From contig OY970326.1 of assembly GCA_963717155.1 (NCBI GenBank), positions 3,348,001 to 3,412,000 of the forward strand: a stretch of DNA of 64,000 nucleotides. The letters run 5' to 3'. This stretch comes from G963717155 sp963717155 (GTDB lineage: Bacteria > Actinomycetota > Thermoleophilia > Gaiellales > JALYLC01). The notes under the pieces were generated by a model. The model did not search any database. It worked only from the letters and a program-made list of their open reading frames with translations, and was not told the origin of the DNA. Positions 1-9,681 of the stretch are shown one piece after another (the stretch's first letter is position 1; the number at the start of each line of letters is the position of its first letter). Both the position numbers and the translations under genes were made by a program.

Positions 1-553
1 CGAGCCGAGCGCGTGATCGTCGCCGCCGGGCGTCGACACGCCGACGCTGCTTCCCGACATCGACCTTCCGATCGAGCCGGTTGCGCGGCACCTCTTCTTC
101 AGCGGCCCGCTCGACCGACGGAGCGCTGCGGCCGCTCGTCGTATCGGCGGAGCGCGAGTTCGCGGCAAAGCAGCTCGCCGACGGTCGTCTGCTCGCGAGC
201 CGATCTCGGCGCGACCGGGAGCCCTGCGCTGTCGAGCGGCCGCTGGCTTCGCCGCGTGCTGCGACGTCATCGGCGACCTCTTGCCGAGCCTGCGCGGGAC
301 CGCGTTCCCGACGCTCGTGAGCGGCGAGTACGACGCGACTCCCGACTCTCAGCCCATCGTCGGTGCCGTCGGCCCCGACGAGGGGCTGTTCGTGGCCGCC
401 GGCTTCAGCGGCCACGGTTTCATGCTGGCCCCAGCCATCGGGCGCCGTCTCGCCGATCTCGCGCTGGGACATCGCCCCGACCCCGACCTCGCTGCGTTCT
501 CGCTCGCCCGCTTCTCGGGCGAGCGGCCGCCGGGCGAGCTGCAGACGGTCTGA
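1..553 (+). CDS. FAD-dependent amine/amino-acid oxidoreductase (DAO family), C-terminal part, frameshifted
   Basis: The gene enters from the left edge, so only the C-terminal part is present. Pieces in three frames line up with the DAO family (glycine/sarcosine/D-amino-acid oxidases). These are RVIVAAG near base 10, then LPIEPVARHLFFSGPLD from about base 65, then a piece containing AKQLADGRLLAS around 165-205, then YDATPDSQPIVGAVG and GLFVAAGFSGHGFMLAP, ending in a stop at 553. The last piece is the FAD-binding signature that closes these enzymes. At least three frame changes separate the pieces and are probably sequence errors. The family uses FAD to oxidise amines or amino acids. Lying ahead of a peptide-type ABC transporter, it may act on what that system imports. 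The substrate is unknown. Confidence 0.7.
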
Positions 554-608
554 CCGGGCTTCCATGCGCTCCCGCGACGACCAGTTCATCTACCACGATA
601 GGAGCCCC

Positions 609-2221
609 ATGCGCAGTCTCACGCTCCCCGGCCGACGCCTTGCCGTCGCCGTCGGCGCGCTCGTCGCCGTCGGCCTGGCGGCTTCCGCCATGACCGCGTC
701 GGCGTCGTCGCAACACAGCACGGCGAACAGCACGCTCGTGGTCGACAAGTCGTTCGACCTCAAGACCAGCGACCCCCAGCGCCAGTTCGAGCCCACCGGC
801 GGCATCGTCGATCACGCGCTCTACGACACGCTGCTCAAGTTCGTCGGCGCGGACGTGTCGCATCCGAAGCCCGACATCGCCGTCTCGTTCAAGGCATCGA
901 GCGACGCGAAGACGTACACCTTCCAGCTCCGGAAGAACATCAAGTTCTCCGACGGCACGCCGCTGACCTCGAAGGACGTCGTGTTCTCGTTCCGCCGCCT
1001 CGTCAACCTCAAGGGCAACCCGTCGTTCCTGCTCGCGGGCATCACCACGAGCGCGAAGGGCCCGTACACGGTCGTCCTGAAGTCGAAGACGCCGAACCCG
1101 GCGATTCCCGTGCTCGTGGCGAACACGTCGCTCGGCGTCGTCAACTCGAAGGTCGTGATGGCGCATGGCGGCAGTGACGCTGCCAACGCCGACAAGACGG
1201 ACAAGGCCGAGTCGTACATCAACGCGCACTCGGTGGGCAGCGGCCCGTACGTCCTGAAGTCGTTCAGCACGACCTCGCAGGTCGTGATGACGGCGAACCC
1301 GACCTACTGGGGCCCGAAGCCGAAGTTCCCGACGGTCGTCCTGCGCAACGTCTCGGCCGCCACGCAGCTCCTCGACGTGCAGCGCGGCACGAACGAGATC
1401 TCGGTCGACCTCTCGCCCGACCAGGCGACGTCGCTCAAGGGCAACAGCAAGGTGCAGGTTGCCGAGACACCGTCGGCGAACGTGTTCTTCCTGTTCGCGA
1501 ACCACAACACCGCGGTCTCGACGACCACGGCCAACACGCACATCCAGAACGCGATCCGCTACGGGCTCGACTACAGCGGCCTCGTCTCGCTCGCCGGCTC
1601 GGGCGCCGTGCAGGCTGCTGGCATCGTGCCGTCGATGTTCCTCGGCTCGCTTCCGGCCTCGGCCGGGCTGCAAGCAGGACCTGGCCAAGGCCAAGGCCGA
1701 GGTCACGGCATCGGGTATCAGCAACCCGACGGTGAACCTCGAGTACCCGAGCGACATCTCGCTCGAACGGCCTCGCAGTTCGGCGTGCTCGCGCAGAGGA
1801 TCGCGTCCGACCTCGGCAAGATCGGGATCACGGCGAAGCTGACGGGTAGCCCGGTCGCCACCGCGCTCGGCACCTACCGCGCCGGCACCGAGCAGCTCGG
1901 GCTCTGGTACTGGGGCCCGGACTACCCGGACCCGAACGACTACCTCGCGTTCCTGCCGGGCGCGACGGTCGGCCTGCGCGCCGGCTGGCCGGCCGGCGCC
2001 GACCCGTCGCTCGAGGCGCTCGGGACGAAGGCCGCCGCGATGTCGGCGCCCGCCAAGCGCGGAGCCGCGTTCCGTCAGATCCAGACCCAGCTGAACGCGT
2101 CCGGGCCCGTTCTTCCCGCTGATCCAGCCGGGCCAGGTCACGGTCTCCTCGAAGAACCTCACGGGGGTCGTCTTCAACGTCGCTCTACTGGATCGACGTT
2201 GCCGCCATCGGCAGCCGCTGA
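609..2221 (+). CDS. ABC transporter substrate-binding protein, family 5 (peptide/opine type), frameshifted
   Basis: This is the extracytoplasmic binding component of a Dpp/Opp-type importer. The start ATG at 609 follows AGGAG with good spacing. The N-terminus has basic residues, a hydrophobic run and small residues (VGLAASAMTASA), which is a Sec signal without a lipobox cysteine. The body has SBP_5 landmarks such as VSFKASSDAKTYTFQLRKN, FSDGTPLTSKDVVFSF and LWYWGPDYPDPNDYLAFL. The frame changes near 1668, returns near 1770, then changes near 2108 and 2184. The restored C-terminus reads TVSSKNLTGVVFN then YWIDVAAIGS and stops at 2221. The protein would be about 535 residues, normal for the family. 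The ligand cannot be read from sequence. Confidence 0.85.
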
Positions 2222-2282
2222 TCCAGCCCGTACCCGGTCGGGACGATCGCCTCGGCGGTCGTCCCGACCGTTCGCTCGCTTC

Positions 2283-3286
2283 GTGGCGCACCGCCTCGGC
2301 GCGCTCGTGCTGCTCGCAATCGGCATCACGTTCGTGGCCTTCGTGCTGACACAGCTCGTGCCGGGCGACCCGGCAGCCGCCAACCTCGGCCAGCAGGCGA
2401 TCAACGATCCGGTGGCGGTCAAGGCGTTCCGCGAGCACTACGGCCTCGACAAGCCGCTGCCCGAGCAGTACGCCCTCTACCTCTGGCACCTCGCACATGG
2501 CGACCTCGGCCAGTCCGAGCAGAACCACGACGCGGTGACGCACGATCTCGCCACGTTCGCACCCGCGACGGCCGAGCTCGCGATCTTCTCGATGCTGATC
2601 GCGGTGCCCGCTGGGCATCGGCCTGGGTTTGCTCGCGGCGATGCGGCGGAACAAGGCGACCGATCAGGCATTACGGGTCGTGTCACTCGGGGGCATCTCC
2701 ATGCCGACCTTCTGGCTCGGTCTGATCGCGTTCTACATCTTCTACTTCCGCCTCAACTGGTTACCCGGGCACGGGGCGGCTCGACCCCGTGACCACCCCT
2801 CCGCCGTCGCACACCGGCTTCTACACCGTCGACGCGTTGATCGCGGGCCAGTGGTCGACGTTCGTCGACGCGTTCCGCCATCTCGTGCTCCCGGGCCTCG
2901 TGCTCGCCGCGTTCAGCGTCGGGCTACTCACCCGGTACACCCGCTCGGCCGTGCTCGAGGTCATCAACGACGACTACGTGCGCGCCGCGCGCTCCAAGGG
3001 CATGCCCACGCGCATCGTCGTCCTCCGCCACATCCTGCGAGCGGCGATGCCCGCGATCATCACGGTCGTCGGGCTCGCGTTCGCCAACGTCATGACCGGC
3101 ACGGTGCTCGTCGAGACGATCTTCTCCTGGCCGGGCATCGGCCAGTACGCCTACCACAGCGCGACGACGCTCGACCTGCCCGCGATCATGGGCGTGAGCC
3201 TGTTCGTGGCGATCGTGTACATCACCATCAACTTCATCGTCGACGTGCTGTACGGCGTGATCGACCCACGCATGCGGATCACATGA
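2283..3286 (+). CDS. ABC transporter permease, DppB type, frameshifted
   Basis: This is the first membrane subunit of the importer. The GTG at 2283 is the only reasonable start I see; the true one may lie slightly upstream and be obscured by an indel. The N-terminal helix followed by QLVPGDPAAANLG is typical of DppB. The frame changes near 2610 (VPAG should read on into LGIGLGLLAAMRRN) and again near 2770 (restored GRLDPVTTPPPSHTGF). The EAA-loop region (RAARSKGMPTRIVVLRHILR) and the family C-terminus (YGVIDPRMRIT) are intact. The stop overlaps the next gene by ATGA. Length would be about 333 residues, as expected. I attribute both breaks to sequence error. Confidence 0.85.
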
Positions 3287-4173
3287 GCGTCGCGGGCGCC
3301 AGCGAGCGCGGCGTGCGAACACGCCGTCGGATCCTGCCCGCCGGCTCGACCTGGCGCAGCCCGCTCGCGATCGTGGGCATGACCATCGCCGGCGCCTGGA
3401 TCGTGATCGCCATCGCGGCGCCGCTCCTCGCGCCGAGCGATCCGCTCGCGCAGGACTACCCGCCGCAGAAGGCGCCTTCCTGGCAGCACCTGTTCGGCAC
3501 CGACGAGCTCGGCCGCGACGTGCTGAGCCGGGTCATGTACGGGGCGCGGCTGTCGCTGCCCGTGGCGCTCCTGCTGGTCGGGTTGGCGCTCCTCATCGGC
3601 GGCACGCTCGGGGCGATCGCCGGCTACTTCGGCGGGTTCTTCGACGGCCTGATCATGCGCACGACCGATCTCGTGTTCGCGTTCCCGGCGATCATCCTCG
3701 CGATGGTCGTCACCGCGGCGCTCGGCCCGAGCCTCGTCAACGCGGTGTTCGCGCTGGTGATCGTGAGCTGGCCCTCGTACGCGCGCGTCGTGCGCGGCCT
3801 CGTGCGCTCGCTGGTGGACTCCGACTACGTCTCGGCGACGCGTCTGCTCGGCTCGTCGGGGCGCAGCGCCCTGGTGCGCGACGTGCTGCCGAACGTGTTC
3901 GGTCCGGTCGCGGTGCTGGCAACGCTCGATCTCGGCAACGCGATCCTCCTGCTCTCGGGCCTCTCCTTCCTCGGCCTGGGCTCGCAGCCGCCGACGCCGG
4001 AGTGGGGCGCCGGCGTGGCCGAGGGGATCCAGTACTTCCAGGACTGGTGGATCGGCGCGTTTCCGGGCTTCGCGATCTTCACGGCCGTCCTCGCGTTCAA
4101 CCTGCTCGGAGACAGCCTGCGCGACGCGCTCGACCCGACGTCGTCGCTGCGGCGCGCGGACACGCTGGCATGA
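3283..4173 (+). CDS. ABC transporter permease, DppC type
   Basis: This is the second membrane subunit, intact at 296 residues. It starts at ATG 3283, overlapping the previous stop by four bases. A hydrophobic N-terminal segment (AIVGMTIAGAWIVIAIAAPL) precedes the DppC signature FGTDELGRDVLSRVMYGARL. Five further membrane helices follow. The EAA loop (YVSATRLLGSSGRSALVRDV) contacts the ATPases, and SFLGLGSQPPTPEWG is the usual conserved block before the last helix. The 3' end overlaps the ATPase gene by ATGA, so this is one transcription unit. Confidence 0.93.
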   Translation: MSVAGASERGVRTRRRILPAGSTWRSPLAIVGMTIAGAWIVIAIAAPLLAPSDPLAQDYPPQKAPSWQHLFGTDELGRDVLSRVMYGARLSLPVALLLVGLALLIGGTLGAIAGYFGGFFDGLIMRTTDLVFAFPAIILAMVVTAALGPSLVNAVFALVIVSWPSYARVVRGLVRSLVDSDYVSATRLLGSSGRSALVRDVLPNVFGPVAVLATLDLGNAILLLSGLSFLGLGSQPPTPEWGAGVAEGIQYFQDWWIGAFPGFAIFTAVLAFNLLGDSLRDALDPTSSLRRADTLA

Positions 4174-5145
4174 GCGCCCTACTCGAGGTCGATCGCCTCA
4201 GCGTGCGCCTGCCCACGGCGAACGGCTCGGTCACGATCGTCGACGACGTCAGCTACCGCGTCGAGCAGGGTCAGGTCTTCGGGGTCGCAGGCGAGAGCGG
4301 CAGCGGCAAGACGATCTCCGTGCTCGCGCTCATGCGGCTGCTGCCCGACGGAGCCCAGGTCGGAGGGCACGCGACGTTCGGCGGCCGCGATCTCCTGGCG
4401 CTGCGCCGACGTGCGCTGCGCGGCGTGCGCGGCCGCGAGATCGCGATGGTCTTCCAGGATCCACTGACGTCGCTGCACCCCATGCTGAGCATCGGCCGGC
4501 AGCTGACCGAGCACGTGCGCTTCCACGAGGGCCTCGGGCGGAAGGCGGCCGATGCCCGCGCGCTCGAGCTGCTCGAGCAGGTGCGCATCCCCGATCCGGC
4601 GGGGACGCTCAACGCGTTCCCGCACCAGTTCTCGGGCGGCATGCGCCAGCGCATCGCGATCGCCGTCGCCCTCGCCTGCCGGCCCAGGCTGCTGATCGCC
4701 GACGAGCCGACGACCGCGCTCGACGTCACGGTGCAGGCGGGCATCCTGCGGCTGCTCGACGCGCTGCGCACGCGAGACGGGGCTCTCGGTCATCCTGATC
4801 ACGCACGACCTCGGCGTGATGTCGGCGATCGCCGACAGCGTGTCGGTGTTCTACGCGGGACGGATCGTCGAGTCGGGTGTGACCCGCGATGTGCTCGGGA
4901 CGCCGCGCCACCCGTACACGCGGGCGCTGCTCGACGCGCTCCCGCATCCGGAGGGGGCGGCCGAGCGCGAGCTGGTCGCGATCGCCGGTTCGCCTCCGAC
5001 ACCGGCGGCGCGGCCGGGCGGGTGCGCCTTCCACCCGCGCTGCGCGTACGCGAAGCCGAGCTGCAGCGAGCACGTCCCCGAGCTCGTCGCGATCGGGGGC
5101 GGCCGCACGCTCGCGTGTCCGATCGATCCGCTGGCGGGCCCGTGA
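4170..5145 (+). CDS. ABC transporter ATP-binding protein, DppD type, one frameshift
   Basis: This is one of the two ATPases that power the importer. It starts at ATG 4170 in an ATGA overlap. Walker A is GESGSGKT, the signature is FSGGMRQR, and Walker B is LLIADEPTTALDV. The frame breaks near 4780 (DGALGHPDH should read DGLSVILITHDLGVM) and continues to the oligopeptide-ABC C-terminal domain, with HPYTRALLDALPHP and a cysteine cluster (CAFHPRCAYAKPSC) typical of the DppD/OppD iron-sulphur-like tail. The stop at 5145 overlaps the next GTG. About 324 residues when repaired. Confidence 0.9.
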
Positions 5146-6105
5146 GCCTGCTCGACCTGCGCGAGGTCGAGCTGGTCTACCAGCGCCGCGGCCGCGAGCC
5201 GGTGCGCGCCGTCGCCGGGTGCTCGCTGCAGGTCGAGCGCGGCCACATCGTCGGGCTCGTCGGCGAGTCGGGCTGTGGGAAGTCGTCGCTCGCCCGGGTC
5301 GGCGGTCGGCCTCGTGGCGCCGTCCGGCGGTCAGGTGCTGTTCGAGGGCGTGCCGCTCACGCCGCTCGGCCGCGCGGCACGGCCCAGGCGCGAGGCGCGC
5401 CTGCAGATGGTCTTCCAGAACCCCTACGCGTCGCTGAATCCTCGCCGCCGCATCGGCCGGCAGATCAGCGCCGCGATGGAGCTTGCCGGCGCACCGGGCG
5501 CGGGCCGCGACGGGCGCGTCAGCGAGCTCCTCGAGCAGGTCGGCATCCCGGCCACCGGCGCGCGCCGCTACCCGCACGAGTTCTCGGGCGGGCAGCGGCA
5601 GCGCATCGCCATCGCGCGCGCACTCGCCGCCGACCCGTCGTGCATCGTCCTCGACGAGCCGCTCTCCTCGCTCGACGCCTCGGCGCAGGCACAGGTCGCG
5701 AACCTGCTCGTGCGGCTCACCCGCGAGCTCGACCTCGGACTCCTGCTGATCTCGCACGACCTGGCGATCGTGCGCCACATCTGCGACGCGATCTCGGTGA
5801 TGTACCTCGGCCTGATCGTCGAGTCGGGACCCGCCGCCGAGCTCTGGGAGTCGCCGCAGCACCCGTACACCGAGGCCCTGATCTCGGCGATCCCGCACGC
5901 CGACGGCGCCGGCGATCTGCCGCTGGCGCTGCCCGGCGAGGTGCCCGACCCTGCGCAGCCGCCGAGCGGCTGCCGCTTCCACCCCCGCTGCCCGCACGCC
6001 TTCGAGCGCTGCCCGGAGGAGGAGCCGCCCCTCTACGCGCTGGAGGGAAGCCGCCTCGCGGCCTGCTTCCTGCGCGACCCACACCACGAAAGGACGCCCG
6101 GATGA
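5142..6105 (+). CDS. ABC transporter ATP-binding protein, DppF type, one frameshift
   Basis: This is the second ATPase of the importer. It starts at GTG 5142, overlapping the DppD stop as GTGA. Walker A is GESGCGKSS. Just after it, near 5297, the frame changes and reading resumes as VGLVAPSGGQVLFEG. The rest is intact: the Q-loop block (MVFQNPYASLNPRR), signature FSGGQRQRIAIARAL, Walker B CIVLDEPLSSLDAS, H-loop LLISHDLAIVR, and the C-terminal cysteine cluster CRFHPRCPHAFERC. The stop at 6105 overlaps the peptidase start by ATGA, so transport and hydrolysis genes are coupled. Confidence 0.9.
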
Positions 6106-7274
6106 ACGAGCACATCCCCGAGACCGAGTTCGCCGAGCGCCGCCGACGGCTCTCGGACGAGATGCGGACCAGGGCCATCGACGCGCTGTTCATCCCGCCG
6201 TCCGACGACCTCGAGTACCTGACCGGCCTCGAGCGCGATCTCCCGAGCTTCGGCCAGCCCGGCTACGCGCACGGCTGGGTTGCGGGCGCGTTCATCGTCC
6301 CCGACGCCGATCCGCTGTTCCTCCTCCCGCGCATGATCGTGGCGCTGCACCTGTGGGACCGGGGGCCCGCGAACCTCGTCACCGTCAACGAGGCCGACGA
6401 CGGCAGCGACCTGTTCGCGAAAGCCGCTCGATCGCTCGGCGACATCGGCCGCCTCGGTGTCGGCGCCCGCACCTGGGGCGAGACGATGATCGAGATCGGC
6501 CGGGCCCTGCCGGGCGCCGAGCTCGTCAACGGCACGCCGCTCGTCAACAAGCTGCGGCGCGTCAAGTCGCCGCTCGAGCTCGAGCTGATGACGGCCGCGT
6601 GCCGCATCGCGGACGAGACGATGGCCGCGACCGCCCCGCTCGTGCAGGCCGGCGTGACGATGGTCGAGCTCGCCGAGGAGGTCGACCACCAGATGCGGCT
6701 GCGCGGCTCACGCACGCCGTCGTTCCCGACGCACCTGTTCTCCTACGGCTACGCGGAGAGCCACGATTCGCAGACCCCGACCGGGCTCGAGCCGATCCAC
6801 GAGGGCGAGGCGGTGATGTTCGACTTCGGAGCCGTCCACGTGTCGGGCTACTCGTCCGACTTCGGTCGCACCGTCGTGTGCGGCGAGCCGCCCCCTGGCT
6901 ACGCCGAGGCGTATGCGACGATGCTCGAGGCGCAGGAGGCGGGACGGGCCGCCGCGGTTCCGGGTGCGCTCGCGCGCGACGTCAACGCGGCCTGCCGCGC
7001 GCCGATCGAGGAGGCCGGCCTCGGCCCGCACTTCCGCCACCGGATGGGCCACGGCATCGGGCTCAACGTCCACGAGGAGCCGTACATCTCCGTCGAGGAC
7101 TCGACCACGCTCGAGGCCGGCATGACGTTCACCGACGAGCCCTCGATCCTGTGGCCCGAGCACTTCGCCGTACGGATCGAAGACGTCATCGTCTGCGCCG
7201 AGGGCGGCGCGCGTGTGCTGAACGACTACTCGAAGGCGTCGATCGTCAACGACGTCCGACCCAGGGAGGCCTGA
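6102..7274 (+). CDS. M24 family metallopeptidase (Xaa-Pro dipeptidase-like)
   Basis: This 390-residue cytoplasmic enzyme has the creatinase/prolidase fold. The N-terminal domain (about 1-160) is followed by the pita-bread catalytic domain. All five metal ligands are visible: D241 and D253 (MFDFGAV, SSDFGRT), H317 (GHGIGLNVHEEP), E346 (TDEPSI) and E360 (RIEDVI). That favours a dinuclear-metal peptidase over creatinase, which lacks the metal site. It is translationally coupled to the transporter, so it most likely hydrolyses an imported Xaa-Pro-like dipeptide or related amide. The exact substrate is not deducible. Confidence 0.88.
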   Translation: MNEHIPETEFAERRRRLSDEMRTRAIDALFIPPSDDLEYLTGLERDLPSFGQPGYAHGWVAGAFIVPDADPLFLLPRMIVALHLWDRGPANLVTVNEADDGSDLFAKAARSLGDIGRLGVGARTWGETMIEIGRALPGAELVNGTPLVNKLRRVKSPLELELMTAACRIADETMAATAPLVQAGVTMVELAEEVDHQMRLRGSRTPSFPTHLFSYGYAESHDSQTPTGLEPIHEGEAVMFDFGAVHVSGYSSDFGRTVVCGEPPPGYAEAYATMLEAQEAGRAAAVPGALARDVNAACRAPIEEAGLGPHFRHRMGHGIGLNVHEEPYISVEDSTTLEAGMTFTDEPSILWPEHFAVRIEDVIVCAEGGARVLNDYSKASIVNDVRPREA

Positions 7275-7276
7275 AC

Positions 7277-7660
7277 GTGCCCGCAGCATCCAGAGACGAG
7301 CTGCCGGAGCGCGAGATCGCGCCCGGCTACTCCGCGCGCTACGAGGACTGGGGCGGCATGACCGTCTCGTTCGAGTCGGCGCCCGCAGGTACCGACCCGG
7401 GGCCGATGGTCAAGGGCCTACCGGACGACCGCTGCCAGGCGCACCACTGGGGATACCTGTTCACCGGCCACGTGATCGTCGACTACGGCGACCGCACCGA
7501 GGAGATCCGCGGGGGCCAGGCCTACCACGTCCTGCCCGGCCACAAGCTGACGTTCGTCGAGGACAGCGACGCGCTCGAGTTCTCACGCACCGACGAGCTC
7601 GAGCTGACGTTCGAGGCGGTGCGGCGGAACGCCGCGGCCAGAACCGCAGAGGAGGGCTGA
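7277..7660 (+). CDS. Small cupin-like protein
   Basis: The product is 127 residues, starting at GTG 7277 two bases after the peptidase stop, so it is the last gene of this operon. The sequence HHWGYLFTGHVIVDYGDRTE followed by GGQAYHVLPGHKLTFVEDSD has the pattern of a single-domain cupin: a His pair, then a glycine turn and a second His. It has no partner domain. Its role may be binding or isomerising a product of the peptidase or oxidase, but that rests on position only. About 120 bases without a gene follow, containing the ribosome site of the next operon (CTGGAGGC before 7781). Confidence 0.65.
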   Translation: MPAASRDELPEREIAPGYSARYEDWGGMTVSFESAPAGTDPGPMVKGLPDDRCQAHHWGYLFTGHVIVDYGDRTEEIRGGQAYHVLPGHKLTFVEDSDALEFSRTDELELTFEAVRRNAAARTAEEG

Positions 7661-7780
7661 GACGAGCCGGTGGGCGGTGCATGCTCCGTCGGCCCCCTCC
7701 CCGAAACGAGGGTAGCGTTGAGGGTCGGACCAGGGTGATGCCGAATAGACGCGGCCCGCGCGTCCCGGCAACCTGGAGGC

Positions 7781-8620
7781 ATGAACCAACACATCACAGA
7801 CACACCCCAGATCAGGCGCCTCGAGCGCAGCTCCTCCGACTCCATGGTCGCAGGCGTCGCCGGCGGACTGGGCCGCTACTTCGAGCTCAACCCGGCTGTC
7901 TTCCGGCTCGGGTTCGTCGTCCTCACGTTGCTCGGCGGCGCCGGGATCCTCGTCTACCTCGCCGCGATCCTGGTGATCCCGGTCGAGGGCAGCGAGCAGT
8001 CGATCGCCGCGCAGGTCCTCGCCGAGCGCCGTGAACGGCCGTGGCCGGTCGTCGGCCTCGGTCTCGCGGGAGTCGCCCTCGTGCTGCTCCTGTCGCGGGG
8101 CGAGTTCGCCGCAGGGGCGGGCTGGATCGTCGTGCTGATCGGCGGCCTCGCGATCCTCTGGGCGAGCCGTCGACAGAAGAAGGCTCGCCGCGTCCTGATC
8201 GTGCTGGCGGCGTTGGCCAGCCTCCTCGCAGTGGCAGCCATCGCCGCGGTCGTCACCGCGTTCGCCTGGTTCAACGTGAGCCTCGGCGACGGTGTCGGCG
8301 AGAGCACGTACGCCCCGGCCTCGATCACTGCCGTCCAGAAGTCCTACCAGCTCGGCGTCGGGAATCTGAAGGTCGACCTCTCGCAGGTGAATCCTGTCGG
8401 GAGGCACCGGGTCGAGGCGCATGTCGGCGTCGGCGAGCTGCGCATCATCGTCCCCCGCGACGCCAACGTCCATGTCGACGCACACGCCAAGGTCGGTGAC
8501 GTCTTCGTGCTCCGGCAGCACGTCGACGGGCGGAACGTCAGCATCCAGTCGGGATCGGGACAGTTCGAGATCGAAGCCCGGGTCGGTGCCGGCCGGATCG
8601 ACGTGGTGCGAGCCCGGTGA
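7781..8620 (+). CDS. PspC-domain membrane protein with LiaF-like C-terminal domain
   Basis: The product is 279 residues. An N-terminal PspC domain (about 15-70) has the hallmark MVAGVAGGLGRYFELNPAVFRLGFV and two membrane segments. Two or three more membrane segments follow between about 85 and 170. The C-terminal part has repeated HVGVGELRIIVPRDANVHVD and AKVGDVFVLRQHVDG strands, the beta-helix-like pattern of LiaF / cell-wall-antibiotic response proteins. It precedes and overlaps a kinase carrying the same PspC domain, so it probably senses envelope stress with it. The start ATG has CTGGAGGC upstream. Confidence 0.82.
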   Translation: MNQHITDTPQIRRLERSSSDSMVAGVAGGLGRYFELNPAVFRLGFVVLTLLGGAGILVYLAAILVIPVEGSEQSIAAQVLAERRERPWPVVGLGLAGVALVLLLSRGEFAAGAGWIVVLIGGLAILWASRRQKKARRVLIVLAALASLLAVAAIAAVVTAFAWFNVSLGDGVGESTYAPASITAVQKSYQLGVGNLKVDLSQVNPVGRHRVEAHVGVGELRIIVPRDANVHVDAHAKVGDVFVLRQHVDGRNVSIQSGSGQFEIEARVGAGRIDVVRAR

Positions 8621-9681
8621 CCGACGCCCCGGCCCTGCCGTTCCGGCGCAGCGAGGACGACCGTGTCCTCGCGGGGGTCTGTGGAGGGGTCGCGTCGGCG
8701 CTCGCCGTCGACGCGACCCTCGTGCGTCTCGCGTTCGCGCTGCTCGCGTTGGCCGGCGGCGCCGGGATCCTCCTGTACCTCGCGCTCTGGACGTACGCCA
8801 GTCGAACGCCATGGATCGGCCAGCTGCTGATCGCCGTCTCCGCGATCGCCTTCCTGCTCGCACTCGGGCTCTCGGGAGTAGCAGTGGTGGGCGCGGGGCT
8901 CCTGGTCGCGGGCGTCGCGGTCGTCCTCGCGCGCGGCGGATCGTTGCGTCCGGGCGGATCGCTGCCGATTCTCGGGATCGCGCTGACGATGGCCGGCGCC
9001 GTCGTGCTGCTCGGCCACCTCGGCGCGTCCGGCTCCCTGATCGCGCCCGGCGCACTGGCCGGGGCGCTCCTCCTCGTGTTCGCGCCCTGGCTGTGGCAGG
9101 TCGCGGGGCAGCGGACCGAGCGGATCCGCCTCGAGGAGCGCGCGGCCGTTGCCGCGCGCGTCCACGACTCGGTACTGCAGACCCTCGCCCTCGTGCAGCG
9201 GCATGCGGACGATCCGGCGCGCGTCTCATCGCTCGCCCGCCGGCAGGAGCGCGAGCTGCGGCGCTGGCTGTACGGCAGCGGTTTCGGAGACGGGACGACG
9301 CTCGAGGACGCGCTCGCCGAGGCGGCTGCCGACATCGAGGAGCTGCACGGCGTCAAGATCGAGCTCGCGTCGGCAGGACACGTGCCGCTCGACGCGGACG
9401 TGGAGCAGCTGGTGCTCGCAGCACGCGAGGCGATGACGAACGCCGCCAAGTTCGCCGGCGCCGGCGAGATCTCGGTGTACGCGGAGTCTGACGCCTCGAA
9501 CGTGTCGGTCTTCATCCGGGACAGGGGCGCGGGCTTCGATCGCGCGACGGTCCCTCCGGATCGTCACGGGCTGAGCGAGTCGATCGAGGGCCGGCTCGCG
9601 CGCGTCGGTGGCCGAGCGACCATCAGATCGACACCGGGCGAGGGAACGGAGATCGAGTTGACCATGCCGAGAGGCTCGTGA
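8617..9681 (+). CDS. PspC-domain sensor histidine kinase (DesK/NarX type)
   Basis: The product is 354 residues, starting at GTG 8617 in a 4-base overlap. The N-terminal PspC domain (VLAGVCGGVASALAVDATLVR) is followed by several membrane segments to about residue 155. The dimerisation box EERAAVAARVHDSVLQTLAL puts the phosphoacceptor at H183. A linker with RQERELRRWLYG is typical of this subclass. The HATPase region has REAMTNAAKFAG (N box), DRGAGFD (G1) and GRATIRSTPGEGTEIELT (G2). The PspC module probably links membrane or envelope state to the kinase. The cognate regulator follows directly. Confidence 0.88.
   Translation: MTDAPALPFRRSEDDRVLAGVCGGVASALAVDATLVRLAFALLALAGGAGILLYLALWTYASRTPWIGQLLIAVSAIAFLLALGLSGVAVVGAGLLVAGVAVVLARGGSLRPGGSLPILGIALTMAGAVVLLGHLGASGSLIAPGALAGALLLVFAPWLWQVAGQRTERIRLEERAAVAARVHDSVLQTLALVQRHADDPARVSSLARRQERELRRWLYGSGFGDGTTLEDALAEAAADIEELHGVKIELASAGHVPLDADVEQLVLAAREAMTNAAKFAGAGEISVYAESDASNVSVFIRDRGAGFDRATVPPDRHGLSESIEGRLARVGGRATIRSTPGEGTEIELTMPRGS

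Noticed and set aside
420..2654. A long open frame on the minus strand opposite the binding-protein and permease genes
   Set aside because: It is an antisense shadow of GC-rich coding sequence: arginine-, alanine- and glutamate-rich with no recognisable motif, while the plus strand has clear SBP_5 and DppB homology.
4770..5300. Programmed ribosomal frameshifting in the ATPase genes
   Set aside because: There is no slippery heptamer with a downstream pseudoknot that I can see, and similar breaks occur in many unrelated genes at different places, so sequence error is the simpler cause.
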